Part shown: positions 6,766-14,650 of the stretch, in pieces
Numbering within the stretch: position 1 is the first letter of the stretch
How the letters are laid out: every line of letters begins with the position of its first letter
Assembly (NCBI GenBank): GCA_009700365.1
Contig: WLME01000005.1
Location: 1-19,152, forward strand
Source: Actinomycetota bacterium
GTDB taxonomy: Bacteria > Actinomycetota > Actinomycetes > Nanopelagicales > Nanopelagicaceae
Length of the DNA: 19,152 bases
Direction of reading: 5' to 3'
Notes under the pieces: model-generated
What the model was told of the DNA's origin: nothing
Seen by the model: the letters and a program-made list of their open reading frames with translations, nothing else
Databases searched by the model: none
Position numbers and translations under genes: made by a program

Positions 6766-7539
6766 TCACGCCTGAGCGTGGAATTTCGCTATCTTTGCGA
6801 GTTCTTCAGGGTCAAGACTCGCGCCCCCGATAAGTGCTCCGTCGACATCTGCCTGTTTCATGATTTCAACGATATTGGCTGACTTCACGGAGCCGCCATA
6901 AAGAATTCGCATATTTGCTGCGATTTCGGAAGAGCCAATCTGTTCAATCTCTTCTCGGATTGCAGCACATACTTCTTGTGCATCTTCAGGGGTAGCCGTC
7001 TTTCCTGTTCCGATTGCCCACACAGGTTCGTATGCAATAACAATTTTCTTGAGATCAGGCTTATGAAACCCTTCGAGTCCAGCGCGCACTTGACGTATGA
7101 CATGTGAAACATGAGTGCCAGCTTCACGAATAGGCAATTCTTCTCCGACGCAGAATATCGGAGTTAGCTCGTTTGCTAGCGCAGCTTTAATTTTGCGATT
7201 GATCAGCGCATCATCTTCATGATGGATTGCGCGACGTTCAGAGTGACCGATTACAACGAATGTGCAACCTAATTTGGCGAGCATGGATCCAGAGATATCA
7301 CCCGTGAAAGCTCCTGAAGTTTCAGGCGAAAGATCCTGAGCTCCGTACTGAATGCGCAAGCGGTCTCCATCAACCATAGTCTGGATGGAACGAATGTCGG
7401 TAAATGGAGGAATGATTGCGACATCGACTGCGTCGTAATCCTTGTCATCGAGTGAGTAAACAAGCTTCTGGGCAACAGCGATGGCCTCGAGGTGATTGAG
7501 GTTCATCTTCCAATTGCCAGCCATAAGTGGTTTACGCAT
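6766..7539 (-). CDS. tpiA: Triosephosphate isomerase
   Basis: TpiA interconverts dihydroxyacetone phosphate and glyceraldehyde 3-phosphate in glycolysis and gluconeogenesis; it is a cytoplasmic TIM-barrel enzyme. The 257 residues match the family. Catalytic residues are all visible: Asn9 and Lys11 (GNWKMN), His99 (IGHSERR) and Glu171 within AYEPVWAIGTGK (169-180). The phosphate-binding GGSV and GGASL segments are near the C-terminus. The ATG at 7539 has AAGGAG 5 nt upstream (7545-7550). It follows pgk after 36 bp and precedes secG, fitting one glycolytic operon. Confidence 0.98.
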   Translation of the reverse strand: MRKPLMAGNWKMNLNHLEAIAVAQKLVYSLDDKDYDAVDVAIIPPFTDIRSIQTMVDGDRLRIQYGAQDLSPETSGAFTGDISGSMLAKLGCTFVVIGHSERRAIHHEDDALINRKIKAALANELTPIFCVGEELPIREAGTHVSHVIRQVRAGLEGFHKPDLKKIVIAYEPVWAIGTGKTATPEDAQEVCAAIREEIEQIGSSEIAANMRILYGGSVKSANIVEIMKQADVDGALIGGASLDPEELAKIAKFHAQA

Positions 7540-7575
7540 TTTTACTCCTTCGTAGGTATTGCTTCTTAATGAAAG

Positions 7576-8763
7576 TTAGAGGTCGAGCGCAGTAAGGCCG
7601 GGAAGTTCTTTACCCTCGAGATATTCAAGCGAGGCTCCCCCGCCAGTTGAAATATATCCGAAGGCGGAATCCGCAAAACCGAGAGCACGAACAGCTGCCG
7701 CCGAATCGCCACCGCCCACAACTGATATTCCAGGAACTTCAGTGAGCGCCTGAGCAACAACCTTTGTGCCGTGTGCAAAGTTAGGGAATTCGAATACACC
7801 CATAGGGCCGTTCCAGAAAACGGTCTTGCATGTCTTAATCGCTGCAGCAAATGCGGCTGCAGATTCTGGTCCGATATCAAGACCCATTTGATCTGCAGGA
7901 ATTGCATCGGCCTTAACCAGAGTCGGTTTTGCATCAGCTGCAAAGGTCGGAGCCACGACGATATCTGTCGGAAGTAAGAGTTTTACTCCCGAATCTTCGG
8001 CCTGCTTGATAAGCCCGCGAACAGTGTCAAGGAGATCGAGTTCGACGAGAGATTTACCAATCTCGTGTCCTTGTGCTGCGAGAAAGGTGAAGAGCATTCC
8101 GCCACCGATTGCCATCACATCAACTTTTCCAAGAAGATTTGATATCACGCCAATCTTGTCTGAAACTTTTGATCCACCAAGGACAACGCCATAAGGGCGC
8201 ACTGGGTCAATAGTGAGCTTTTTGAGAACTTCAACTTCTGCTGCAACAAGAGTTCCTGCTGCATGTGGAAGCAATTTTGCTAGGTCAAAGACAGATGCGT
8301 GCTTGCGGTGCACTGCGCCAAAACCATCTCCCACATAGAAATCGGCGAGTCTTGCAAGCTCTGCTGCAAGTGCTCCGCGCTCGGCTTCAACTTTTGATGT
8401 CTCAGCTGCGCTAAAGCGAATATTTTCTAGAAGGAGAACCTCACCAGCACCCAGCGCTTCGGCCATTGCGGTGACATTTGCACCCGTAATTGCTCCTGCA
8501 AATTGAACAGGCTTCCCAAGAAGTTCGGAAAGTCGCACTGCGATTGGAGCAAGTGAAAGTTCAGGTTTTGCTTCACCTTTTGGTCGACCTAGATGAGCTG
8601 CAATAACAATGCTCGCACCTTTGTTAAGAAGAGCGTTGATTGTTGGAAGCGAAGCGCGAATTCGTCCATCGTCAGTGATCTTTCCTTCTTTCAAAGGTAC
8701 GTTGAGATCACAACGAAGAAAAACGCGCTTTCCTGCTACATCTAGGTCAGCCAAAGAGGTCAT
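7576..8763 (-). CDS. pgk: Phosphoglycerate kinase
   Basis: Pgk transfers phosphate from 1,3-bisphosphoglycerate to ADP, the first ATP-yielding step of glycolysis. The 395-residue protein has the normal two-domain form. The N-terminal substrate domain shows RCDLNVPL (17-24), Arg36 and HLGRP (57-61). The C-terminal nucleotide domain has NGPMGVFEFPNF and the GGGDSAAAV loop near the end. Its ATG overlaps the gap stop codon by one base (TAATG), so translation of the two is probably coupled, which suits enzymes of consecutive steps. tpiA follows after 36 bp. Confidence 0.98.
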   Translation of the reverse strand: MTSLADLDVAGKRVFLRCDLNVPLKEGKITDDGRIRASLPTINALLNKGASIVIAAHLGRPKGEAKPELSLAPIAVRLSELLGKPVQFAGAITGANVTAMAEALGAGEVLLLENIRFSAAETSKVEAERGALAAELARLADFYVGDGFGAVHRKHASVFDLAKLLPHAAGTLVAAEVEVLKKLTIDPVRPYGVVLGGSKVSDKIGVISNLLGKVDVMAIGGGMLFTFLAAQGHEIGKSLVELDLLDTVRGLIKQAEDSGVKLLLPTDIVVAPTFAADAKPTLVKADAIPADQMGLDIGPESAAAFAAAIKTCKTVFWNGPMGVFEFPNFAHGTKVVAQALTEVPGISVVGGGDSAAAVRALGFADSAFGYISTGGGASLEYLEGKELPGLTALDL

Positions 8764-9761
8764 TAGAGACTTTTACCTACATAGCCAACTAAATCAACGA
8801 GGCGGTTGGAGTAACCCCATTCGTTGTCATACCAACCAACAACCTTCACGGTAGTTCCGATTGCCTTGGTCAGTCCTGCATCGAAGATGCATGATGAAGG
8901 ATCTGTAACGATATCTGAAGAGACGATTGGATCTTCTGTGTACGTCAGGAATCCCTTAAGCGAACCATTTGCCGCTTCTTTCATCGCTGCATTGATTTCA
9001 GCTGCGGTTGCTTCTTTTGCAAGTTCAACTGTGAGATCTGTCGCTGAACCTGTTGGAACCGGTACGCGCATTGCAAAGCCATCAAGCTTGCCCTTCAGTT
9101 GAGGTAGCACAAGTGAGATTGCTTTGGCGGCTCCAGTTGAACTTGGAATGATATTTGTCGCTGCTGCACGTGCTCGGCGAAGATCCTTGTGTGGGAAATC
9201 AAGTATGACCTGATCATTTGTGTACGCGTGAATAGTTGTCATGAGACCGCGGACAATTCCGAACTTCTCGTCCAAGACTTTTGCCATTGGCGCCAGACAG
9301 TTGGTGGTACAGGAAGCATTTGAAATGACATTGTGGTTTGCTGGATCGTACTTCTCGTGGTTAACACCCATGACAATTGTGATGTCTTCATCGGTTGCAG
9401 GTGCTGAAATGATGACCTTCTTGGCACCGGCTGTGATGTGCTTCTGCGCATCAGATGCCTTAGTGAAGTGACCTGTTGATTCAATGACGATATCTGCCTT
9501 AACGGATGCCCAAGGAAGGTTTGCTGGATCGCGATCTGCAAATACCTTGATGGTCTTTCCGCCAACGGTAATGGTGTCTTCGGTATGCGTTACTTCAAGA
9601 CCGAGGCGCCCCAAGATTGAGTCGTACTTAAGTAAGTGAGCAAGAGTTGCATTATCTGTAAGATCGTTGATTCCTACGATATTGATATTTGGGTTTGTGA
9701 GCGCTGCGCGAAAGAAGTTGCGGCCAATACGTCCAAAACCATTAATTCCGACATTAATCAT
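8763..9761 (-). CDS. gap: Glyceraldehyde-3-phosphate dehydrogenase, NAD-type
   Basis: Gap converts glyceraldehyde 3-phosphate, NAD+ and phosphate to 1,3-bisphosphoglycerate. The 332 residues carry the nucleotide-binding GINGFGRIGR (5-14), Asp33 in INDLTD favouring NAD over NADP, the active-site SNASCTTNC with nucleophile Cys151, and His178. This is the glycolytic class rather than an NADP-dependent gluconeogenic paralogue. The ATG at 9761 has AGAGG 8 nt upstream (9770-9774). It is the first gene of the gap-pgk-tpiA-secG-rbpA group and is separated from whiA by 156 bp, the longest gap on this strand, so the operon promoter probably lies there. Confidence 0.98.
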   Translation of the reverse strand: MINVGINGFGRIGRNFFRAALTNPNINIVGINDLTDNATLAHLLKYDSILGRLGLEVTHTEDTITVGGKTIKVFADRDPANLPWASVKADIVIESTGHFTKASDAQKHITAGAKKVIISAPATDEDITIVMGVNHEKYDPANHNVISNASCTTNCLAPMAKVLDEKFGIVRGLMTTIHAYTNDQVILDFPHKDLRRARAAATNIIPSSTGAAKAISLVLPQLKGKLDGFAMRVPVPTGSATDLTVELAKEATAAEINAAMKEAANGSLKGFLTYTEDPIVSSDIVTDPSSCIFDAGLTKAIGTTVKVVGWYDNEWGYSNRLVDLVGYVGKSL

Positions 9762-9811
9762 GATGAAAACCTCTTCTAGAAAGTGAATTGCCCCGCATAA
9801 AGGTGGCTATC

Positions 9812-9826
9812 TGTTACACCACAACA
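9812..9826 (-). promoter_or_regulatory. Possible operator upstream of gap
   Basis: TGTT-N7-AACA, an imperfect palindrome reading TGTTACACCACAACA on the plus strand, lies about 50 bp before the gap start, where a repressor or activator of the glycolytic operon could bind. I could not assign a clear -35/-10 pair in the spacer. The arms are only 4 bp, so this could be chance. Confidence 0.2.
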
Positions 9827-9883
9827 TTGGGGGGCCTGAGGCGAACTCTATCAGCCTGTGGATGACGATTGGCCGTCAATGAG

Positions 9884-9905
9884 CGTGCGAAGGCTCACTC
9901 GCACG
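9884..9905 (-). terminator. Hairpin downstream of whiA, probable terminator
   Basis: A perfect 7-bp inverted repeat (CGTGCGA / TCGCACG) with an 8-nt loop lies 12 nt after the whiA stop. A second pairing of the same RNA (AGTGAGC with GCTCATT) is mutually exclusive with it. There is no uridine run after the stem; many actinobacterial terminators lack one. It is well placed to end the uvrB-to-whiA transcript or reduce read-through into gap. Confidence 0.5.
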
Positions 9906-9917
9906 AAGAAATTGGTG

Positions 9918-10898
9918 CTACTCCCCAAGTAAATCTGGTGATAGCCCTGCTTCTGTATCTGGAATTCCAAGCTCTTGCGCACGTTTATCTGCCATTGCCA
10001 GGAGACGACGTATGCGACCGGCAATTGCATCCTTCGTCATTGGTGGAGTTGCCAGTGATCCAAGTTCTTCAAGACTTGCTTGCCCATGAGATATGCGAAG
10101 TTCACCGGCCTCTTTTAAATGATCTGGAATCTCTGGTCCCAGAATCTCCATCGCTCTTTGTACGCGCGCAGCGGCTGCGACTGCAGCTCTGGCCGAACGT
10201 CGAAGATTTGCGTCATCGAAGTTTGCTAATCGGTTGGCAGTCGCGCGAACCTCACGACGCATGCGGCGTTCTTCCCAGGCAAGCACACTTTCATGGGCGC
10301 CAAGACGAGTAAGTAGAACGCCAATTGCGTCACCATCGCGGATAACAACGCGATCAACGCCTCGAACTTCACGTGCTTTAGCAACGATATTCAGACGTCG
10401 CGCTGCACCGACTAATGCAAGTGCTGCCTCGGGACCAGGGCAGGTAATTTCAAGTGATGATGATCTTCCGGGCTCAGTGAGAGAACCGTGCGCGATAAAT
10501 GCTCCACGCCATGCAGCTTCGGCATCGCAGACATTTGCTGCAACTACCTGAGGAGGAAGTCCTCGAACAGGGCGACCATTTGCATCAATTAACCCTGTCT
10601 GGCGAGCAAGTGCATCTCCTGCCTCAACAACGCGAACAACGTAGCGAGATCCTTTGCGAAGACCGCTCGAGGAGAGAACTGCTAAATCGCTATCGTGGCC
10701 GTAGATATCCGCAATATCCTTCTTCAATCTGCGCGCGCTCTGAGATGTATCAAGTTCAACCTCAATCAGAACTTTCCCTGCGGCAATATGCAATCCCCCA
10801 GCAAAACGAAGAAGTGATGAGACTTCGGCTTTACGACAGCAAGGCCTTGTGACCGAAAGCCTGCTTAGCTCATCTTTAACTGCTGCAGTCATTGCCAT
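9918..10898 (-). CDS. whiA: WhiA, LAGLIDADG/HTH transcription regulator
   Basis: WhiA is a DNA-binding protein; in Streptomyces it works with WhiB to switch on sporulation septation, and in other Gram-positive bacteria it affects cell division and chromosome segregation. From the ATG at 10898 the protein has 326 residues beginning MAMTAAVKDE, the usual actinobacterial N-terminus. An in-frame start at 10937 would add 13 residues read from inside yvcK and is rejected. An N-terminal WhiA region (RPCCRKAE, 18-25) is followed by the LAGLIDADG-like fold (about 30-210, including AWRGAFIAHGSL) and a C-terminal helix-turn-helix (about 274-300). It starts 4 bp after yvcK in the conserved rapZ-yvcK-whiA trio. 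Its role in a probably non-sporulating organism is unknown. Confidence 0.95.
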   Translation of the reverse strand: MAMTAAVKDELSRLSVTRPCCRKAEVSSLLRFAGGLHIAAGKVLIEVELDTSQSARRLKKDIADIYGHDSDLAVLSSSGLRKGSRYVVRVVEAGDALARQTGLIDANGRPVRGLPPQVVAANVCDAEAAWRGAFIAHGSLTEPGRSSSLEITCPGPEAALALVGAARRLNIVAKAREVRGVDRVVIRDGDAIGVLLTRLGAHESVLAWEERRMRREVRATANRLANFDDANLRRSARAAVAAAARVQRAMEILGPEIPDHLKEAGELRISHGQASLEELGSLATPPMTKDAIAGRIRRLLAMADKRAQELGIPDTEAGLSPDLLGE

Positions 10899-10902
10899 GG
10901 GG

Positions 10903-11850
10903 TTATCCAACCAGTATTTCTGTATCAATGTGTGCAAAAAGTTGACCCAATTTCTTCACATCGTGATGCAAAGGGGCGCCTCCATCTCGCAGATCCGCAA
11001 CAACCAACTCTGAACCTATGGTTGAAAGATGATTGCGTAATTCATCCTGGCCATCTGTTGAACTGTCGATGATGACACAATCGAAGTGCAAATCAGGCGC
11101 ATACGTGGAAAGTATTTGTAGGTGCTCTAAAGGCGAGTAACCCGCATACTCCCCTGCAGATTTATCTGCGGTATCGAGATTGAGTAGAAGAATTTTCTTT
11201 GCTCCTGAAGCGACTATGGCGCTTCGTTGAGATGGAACAAGCAGATGTGGAATCACACTAGAGAACCAGGATCCCGGACCCATCGTTATCCAGTCCGCAT
11301 CCTTAATAGCTTCAAGAGACTCTTCTCGGGAGCTTGGATTTTCGGGCAGAACTCGAAGTGATTTCAACCGCCCCTTTGCAGTTGCTACCTCTGACTGTCC
11401 ACGAACAATCTGAGTCTCAGGACCATTTTCAAAGGTAGCTTCAATATCAAGAGGTTGCGCAGCCATAGGTAGAACGCGTCCAACTACTTTAAGAAGTGCT
11501 CCCACGCGATCTAAACCTGCAACGGTATCTTCATCTCGATCCCAAAGTGCAGCAAGAAGTAAATTTCCAACTGCATGGCCATTGAGTTCACCATCGCTAG
11601 TAAATCGATATTGCATAATTTCAGCCCAGCTTCGCCCCCATTCGTCATCACTGCACAATGCAGCAAGTGCCATGCGCAAATCACCTGGCGGCAGAATAGG
11701 AAATTCTTTTCGCAATCGTCCACTGGAGCCACCGTTATCCGCAACGGTCACTATCGCTGTGATATCGGAAGTAAAGCTGCGCAGAGCAGTGAGTGTGGCT
11801 GCCAAACCGTGACCGCCACCTAGCGAAACAACTTTCCTACCAGAGTTCAT
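10903..11850 (-). CDS. yvcK: YvcK/CofD-like protein (gluconeogenesis factor family)
   Basis: YvcK-family proteins bind UDP-sugars, influence cell-wall synthesis and cell shape, and are needed for growth on gluconeogenic carbon sources in several Gram-positive bacteria. The 315-residue product has the CofD-like Rossmann core: GGGHGL (11-16), DNGGSSGRLR (38-47), PPGDLRMAL (54-62) and TMGPGSWFSSVIPHLL in the middle. It overlaps rapZ by 4 bp (ATGA) and is followed 4 bp later by whiA. The family fold resembles CofD, which acts in coenzyme F420 synthesis, but the rapZ/whiA neighbours and sequence favour YvcK. The biochemical role here is inferred from family. Confidence 0.94.
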   Translation of the reverse strand: MNSGRKVVSLGGGHGLAATLTALRSFTSDITAIVTVADNGGSSGRLRKEFPILPPGDLRMALAALCSDDEWGRSWAEIMQYRFTSDGELNGHAVGNLLLAALWDRDEDTVAGLDRVGALLKVVGRVLPMAAQPLDIEATFENGPETQIVRGQSEVATAKGRLKSLRVLPENPSSREESLEAIKDADWITMGPGSWFSSVIPHLLVPSQRSAIVASGAKKILLLNLDTADKSAGEYAGYSPLEHLQILSTYAPDLHFDCVIIDSSTDGQDELRNHLSTIGSELVVADLRDGGAPLHHDVKKLGQLFAHIDTEILVG

Positions 11851-12713
11851 TCACGCCCTACATCACGATGAGTTGGATGCGCAGAAATTTCCACATCATC
11901 TGTATGTATATTGAGTTGGCGCGCAATCTCTTCAGCAATTGCCACTGATCTGTGCTTCCCGCCCGTACAGCCAATTGCTATGGTCACATACTTTTTACCT
12001 TCTCTTAAATATCCTGCAATCATTCGCTGAACTACAGCAACATATGCCTGAACGAAACCCTCAACGCCTTGGCTTCCGAGTACCTTTTCAGCTACTGGCT
12101 TATGTAGGCCGGTAAGAGGTCTCAGTTCTGGAATCCAATGGGGGTTTGGAATAAATCTACAATCAAGAACCAAGTCAGCATCGACGGGAATTCCATACTT
12201 ATAACCAAAAGATAAGACGTTGATCCGAAGTGTGGGCAGCAATCCTGCGGCAAATATTTCTGACGTTCTCTTTTCTAATTGATGAACATTGAGATTGGTT
12301 GAGTCGATAACAACATCAGCTTGAGCACGAATCTCTTCTAACTTTGCTCGTTCTCGTTCAATTCCATCCAGTATTCGATCTTTCCCTTGCAAAGGATGGG
12401 GGCGCCTTGTGGACTCAAAACGTTGGACAAGAGCTTGGTCGGTTGCATCGAGAAAGAGCATCCGATACGGAGTAGACGAACCCTTCAGGGTTGATAGGGC
12501 GCTACTGAGTTCATCGAAAAATTTGCCTCCACGTACATCGACGACAACAGCCAAGGCTGCATGAGTGTCGAGTGTTTGCGAAGCAAGTTGCGGCAGAAGT
12601 GATGGTGGCAGGTTATCGACAACATACCAACCAAGATCTTCGAGAGCGTGGGCAACTGTCGAGCGACCCGCCCCCGACATTCCGGTGAGAATTAATAACT
12701 CTTGCTCTGCCAT
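11847..12713 (-). CDS. rapZ: RapZ-family nucleotide-binding protein (YvcJ)
   Basis: RapZ/YvcJ is a P-loop protein that hydrolyses nucleotides. In E. coli it is an RNA-binding adaptor that directs decay of the sRNA GlmZ; in Gram-positive bacteria its role is less clear. The 288 residues include the P-loop GMSGAGRST (11-19), in which arginine replaces the usual lysine as in many actinobacterial homologues, DNLPPSLLPQL (33-43), FESTRRPHPL (99-108), FGYKYG (169-174) and the C-terminal GCTGGKHRS (248-256), which resembles the sugar-phosphate or RNA-binding site of the E. coli protein. It starts 15 bp after uvrC with a weak ribosome site and overlaps yvcK by 4 bp. Confidence 0.95.
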   Translation of the reverse strand: MAEQELLILTGMSGAGRSTVAHALEDLGWYVVDNLPPSLLPQLASQTLDTHAALAVVVDVRGGKFFDELSSALSTLKGSSTPYRMLFLDATDQALVQRFESTRRPHPLQGKDRILDGIERERAKLEEIRAQADVVIDSTNLNVHQLEKRTSEIFAAGLLPTLRINVLSFGYKYGIPVDADLVLDCRFIPNPHWIPELRPLTGLHKPVAEKVLGSQGVEGFVQAYVAVVQRMIAGYLREGKKYVTIAIGCTGGKHRSVAIAEEIARQLNIHTDDVEISAHPTHRDVGRE

Positions 12714-12728
12714 GTTCTTTATTCTGCC

Positions 12729-14648
12729 TTAGCTGTCAAGCATCTCTCCGGTCGCCATATCGACGCCTGAGTGAGACATTTCTTCAAGGTGGTTGTAGAT
12801 GATTGCAGCAATTGTTGCTCCGATACCTGGAGTTGATGCCAACTCTTGCGTACTGGCTTTGCGCATAGCAGTTACTGATCCGAACCGATCTAAAAGGGCC
12901 GCACGTCTGGATTCTCCAAGCTGAGGAATCTCATCTAAGAGCGACTCGAGCATCACTTTAGAACGTCGGGATCGATGGAAAGTGATTGCAAATCTATGAG
13001 CCTCATCGCGGATTCGTTGCAGTAAGTACATTCCCTCGGATGTGCGAGGCAATATGAGCGGATCCTTATCCCCTGGCATCCATACCTCTTCAAGACGTTT
13101 AGCTAAGCCGCAGAGCGCTACATCAGTAATTCCAACTTCATCTAGAGCACGTTGCGCCGCTGCAACTTGTGGGGCGCCACCATCGACCACAATCAGTTGA
13201 GGTGGATAAGCGAATTTGCTGAGTTTGCCGCCAGTCTCTGCAACTTCACTCTGATTCACATTTCGATCTGCAATCAGTCGTTTCATGCGGCGGGTTATTA
13301 CTTGATGCATCGCGCGAGTGTCATCTTGTGCCGTATCGGTATCAATGATGAAGCGACGGTATTCACTCTTCTTAGCCAGACCATCTTCGAAAACAACCAT
13401 CGACGCAACGACAGATGTACCTGAAATATTCGAGATGTCATAGCATTCAATTCGCAGAGGAGTCCGAGCAAGTTGAAGTTCCTCTTCAAGCTCCAGTAAG
13501 GCTTTTCCAGATACCGCCGCATCGGTGGCTCGCTTGCTTAAGTACTGAATCAAGGCGTAGTGAGCATTACGTTCAACTGTTTGTAGCAACTCAACCTTTT
13601 CACCTCGCTGAGGAACCTTAATAGCAACTTTTCCCACACGTAATGAAGAAAGCCATTCCTCTAGAGCTGCGCGATCTGCCGGCTCATGATTGAGATATAT
13701 CTCTGAAGGAATGTCTGCTGGTGCGCTCTGACTGTAAATCGAGAAGAAGAGCGATCCAATCTGATCATCACCCTCTAAGGCACGTTCTTGATCAACAATC
13801 CACGATCGCGATCCTTTTATTGAACCTCGGCGAACGATAAAGATTGAGCCTGCAGCATGGAGACCTTCTTCATGCAACGATATGAAATCCCCATCTAAAT
13901 CATCTGAGAGATTCCCTTGGGTTGAACGCTGGGCTTTTTCAAATGATTCGATTTGATCGCGCAGACGCGCTGCTCGCTCGAACTCTTCTCGTTCAGATGC
14001 CGCCGCCATTTCAGAACGCAATGTTGGTAGCAAATTTTCCATTCCTTGTTCCATAAAAGTATCTAGCTTTACAGCAAGCTCTCGGTGCTCTTCTGGAGTT
14101 ACCCAACCAACACATGGCGCAGCGCACTTTCCTATATCCCCCAGGAGGCATTGACGTTTTGTTCGCTGCGCACGTTGAAAATTTCCGGCGCTACATGATC
14201 GAACTGGGAATACCTTCAGAAGGACTTCATATGTATTTCGAAGAGCCCAGGCATTTGTGTAAGGGCCGAAATATTTAAGTCCCGGACGCTTCTCCTTGCG
14301 GGTGATAAAGATTCTTGGGAATTCATCTGCCATAGAAATTGCTAGGTATGGGTATGACTTATCGTCTTTAAATTGAACGTTGTAGGTTGGGTGATATTGC
14401 TTTATCCAAGAGAATTCGAGAGCTAGCGCCTCAAGTTCGGTTCCGACAATAGTCCAGTCAACGCGAACTGCTTCGTGGACCATTCGATAGGTTTTCTGGG
14501 CAAGGTTTGAACCAAAATAAGTAGTCAACCGGTTCTTGAGATTTTTTGCCTTACCAACGTAAATCACTTTGTCGCTGCCGTTATAGAAGCGATAGACGCC
14601 TGGCTCTTCAGGAATCTCCTTCGGGCGATAACTGGATGGCTCAGCCAT
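12729..14648 (-). CDS. uvrC: UvrC, excinuclease ABC subunit C
   Basis: UvrC makes the two incisions on either side of a bulky DNA lesion in nucleotide excision repair after UvrA and UvrB have located it. The 639-residue protein has, in order, a GIY-YIG nuclease (about 15-95; GVY at 17-19, IYVG at 29-32) for the 3' cut, a cysteine cluster (Cys152, Cys167, Cys175, Cys179), a UVR domain for UvrB contact (about 205-240), an RNase H-like nuclease for the 5' cut (Asp404 in CYDIS, Asp489 in VVDGG), and tandem helix-hairpin-helix motifs near the C-terminus (FGSVTAMRKAS, TPGIGATIA). The four cysteines match those reported to hold an oxygen-sensitive [4Fe-4S] cluster in E. coli UvrC. It lies 2 bp after uvrA. 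Confidence 0.97.
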   Translation of the reverse strand: MAEPSSYRPKEIPEEPGVYRFYNGSDKVIYVGKAKNLKNRLTTYFGSNLAQKTYRMVHEAVRVDWTIVGTELEALALEFSWIKQYHPTYNVQFKDDKSYPYLAISMADEFPRIFITRKEKRPGLKYFGPYTNAWALRNTYEVLLKVFPVRSCSAGNFQRAQRTKRQCLLGDIGKCAAPCVGWVTPEEHRELAVKLDTFMEQGMENLLPTLRSEMAAASEREEFERAARLRDQIESFEKAQRSTQGNLSDDLDGDFISLHEEGLHAAGSIFIVRRGSIKGSRSWIVDQERALEGDDQIGSLFFSIYSQSAPADIPSEIYLNHEPADRAALEEWLSSLRVGKVAIKVPQRGEKVELLQTVERNAHYALIQYLSKRATDAAVSGKALLELEEELQLARTPLRIECYDISNISGTSVVASMVVFEDGLAKKSEYRRFIIDTDTAQDDTRAMHQVITRRMKRLIADRNVNQSEVAETGGKLSKFAYPPQLIVVDGGAPQVAAAQRALDEVGITDVALCGLAKRLEEVWMPGDKDPLILPRTSEGMYLLQRIRDEAHRFAITFHRSRRSKVMLESLLDEIPQLGESRRAALLDRFGSVTAMRKASTQELASTPGIGATIAAIIYNHLEEMSHSGVDMATGEMLDS

Positions 14649-14650
14649 AT

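Noticed and set aside
9869..10312. 147-codon plus-strand frame opposite whiA
   Set aside because: It shadows conserved WhiA codons, has no clear ribosome site and no familiar domain.
10899..10937. Longer WhiA start at 10937
   Set aside because: The extra 13 residues lie over the yvcK C-terminus and are unlike the family, whose N-terminus begins MAMTAAVKDE at 10898.
12657..12683. Arginine in place of lysine in the RapZ P-loop
   Set aside because: It looked like a lost catalytic residue, but GMSGAGRST-type loops are common in actinobacterial RapZ proteins.
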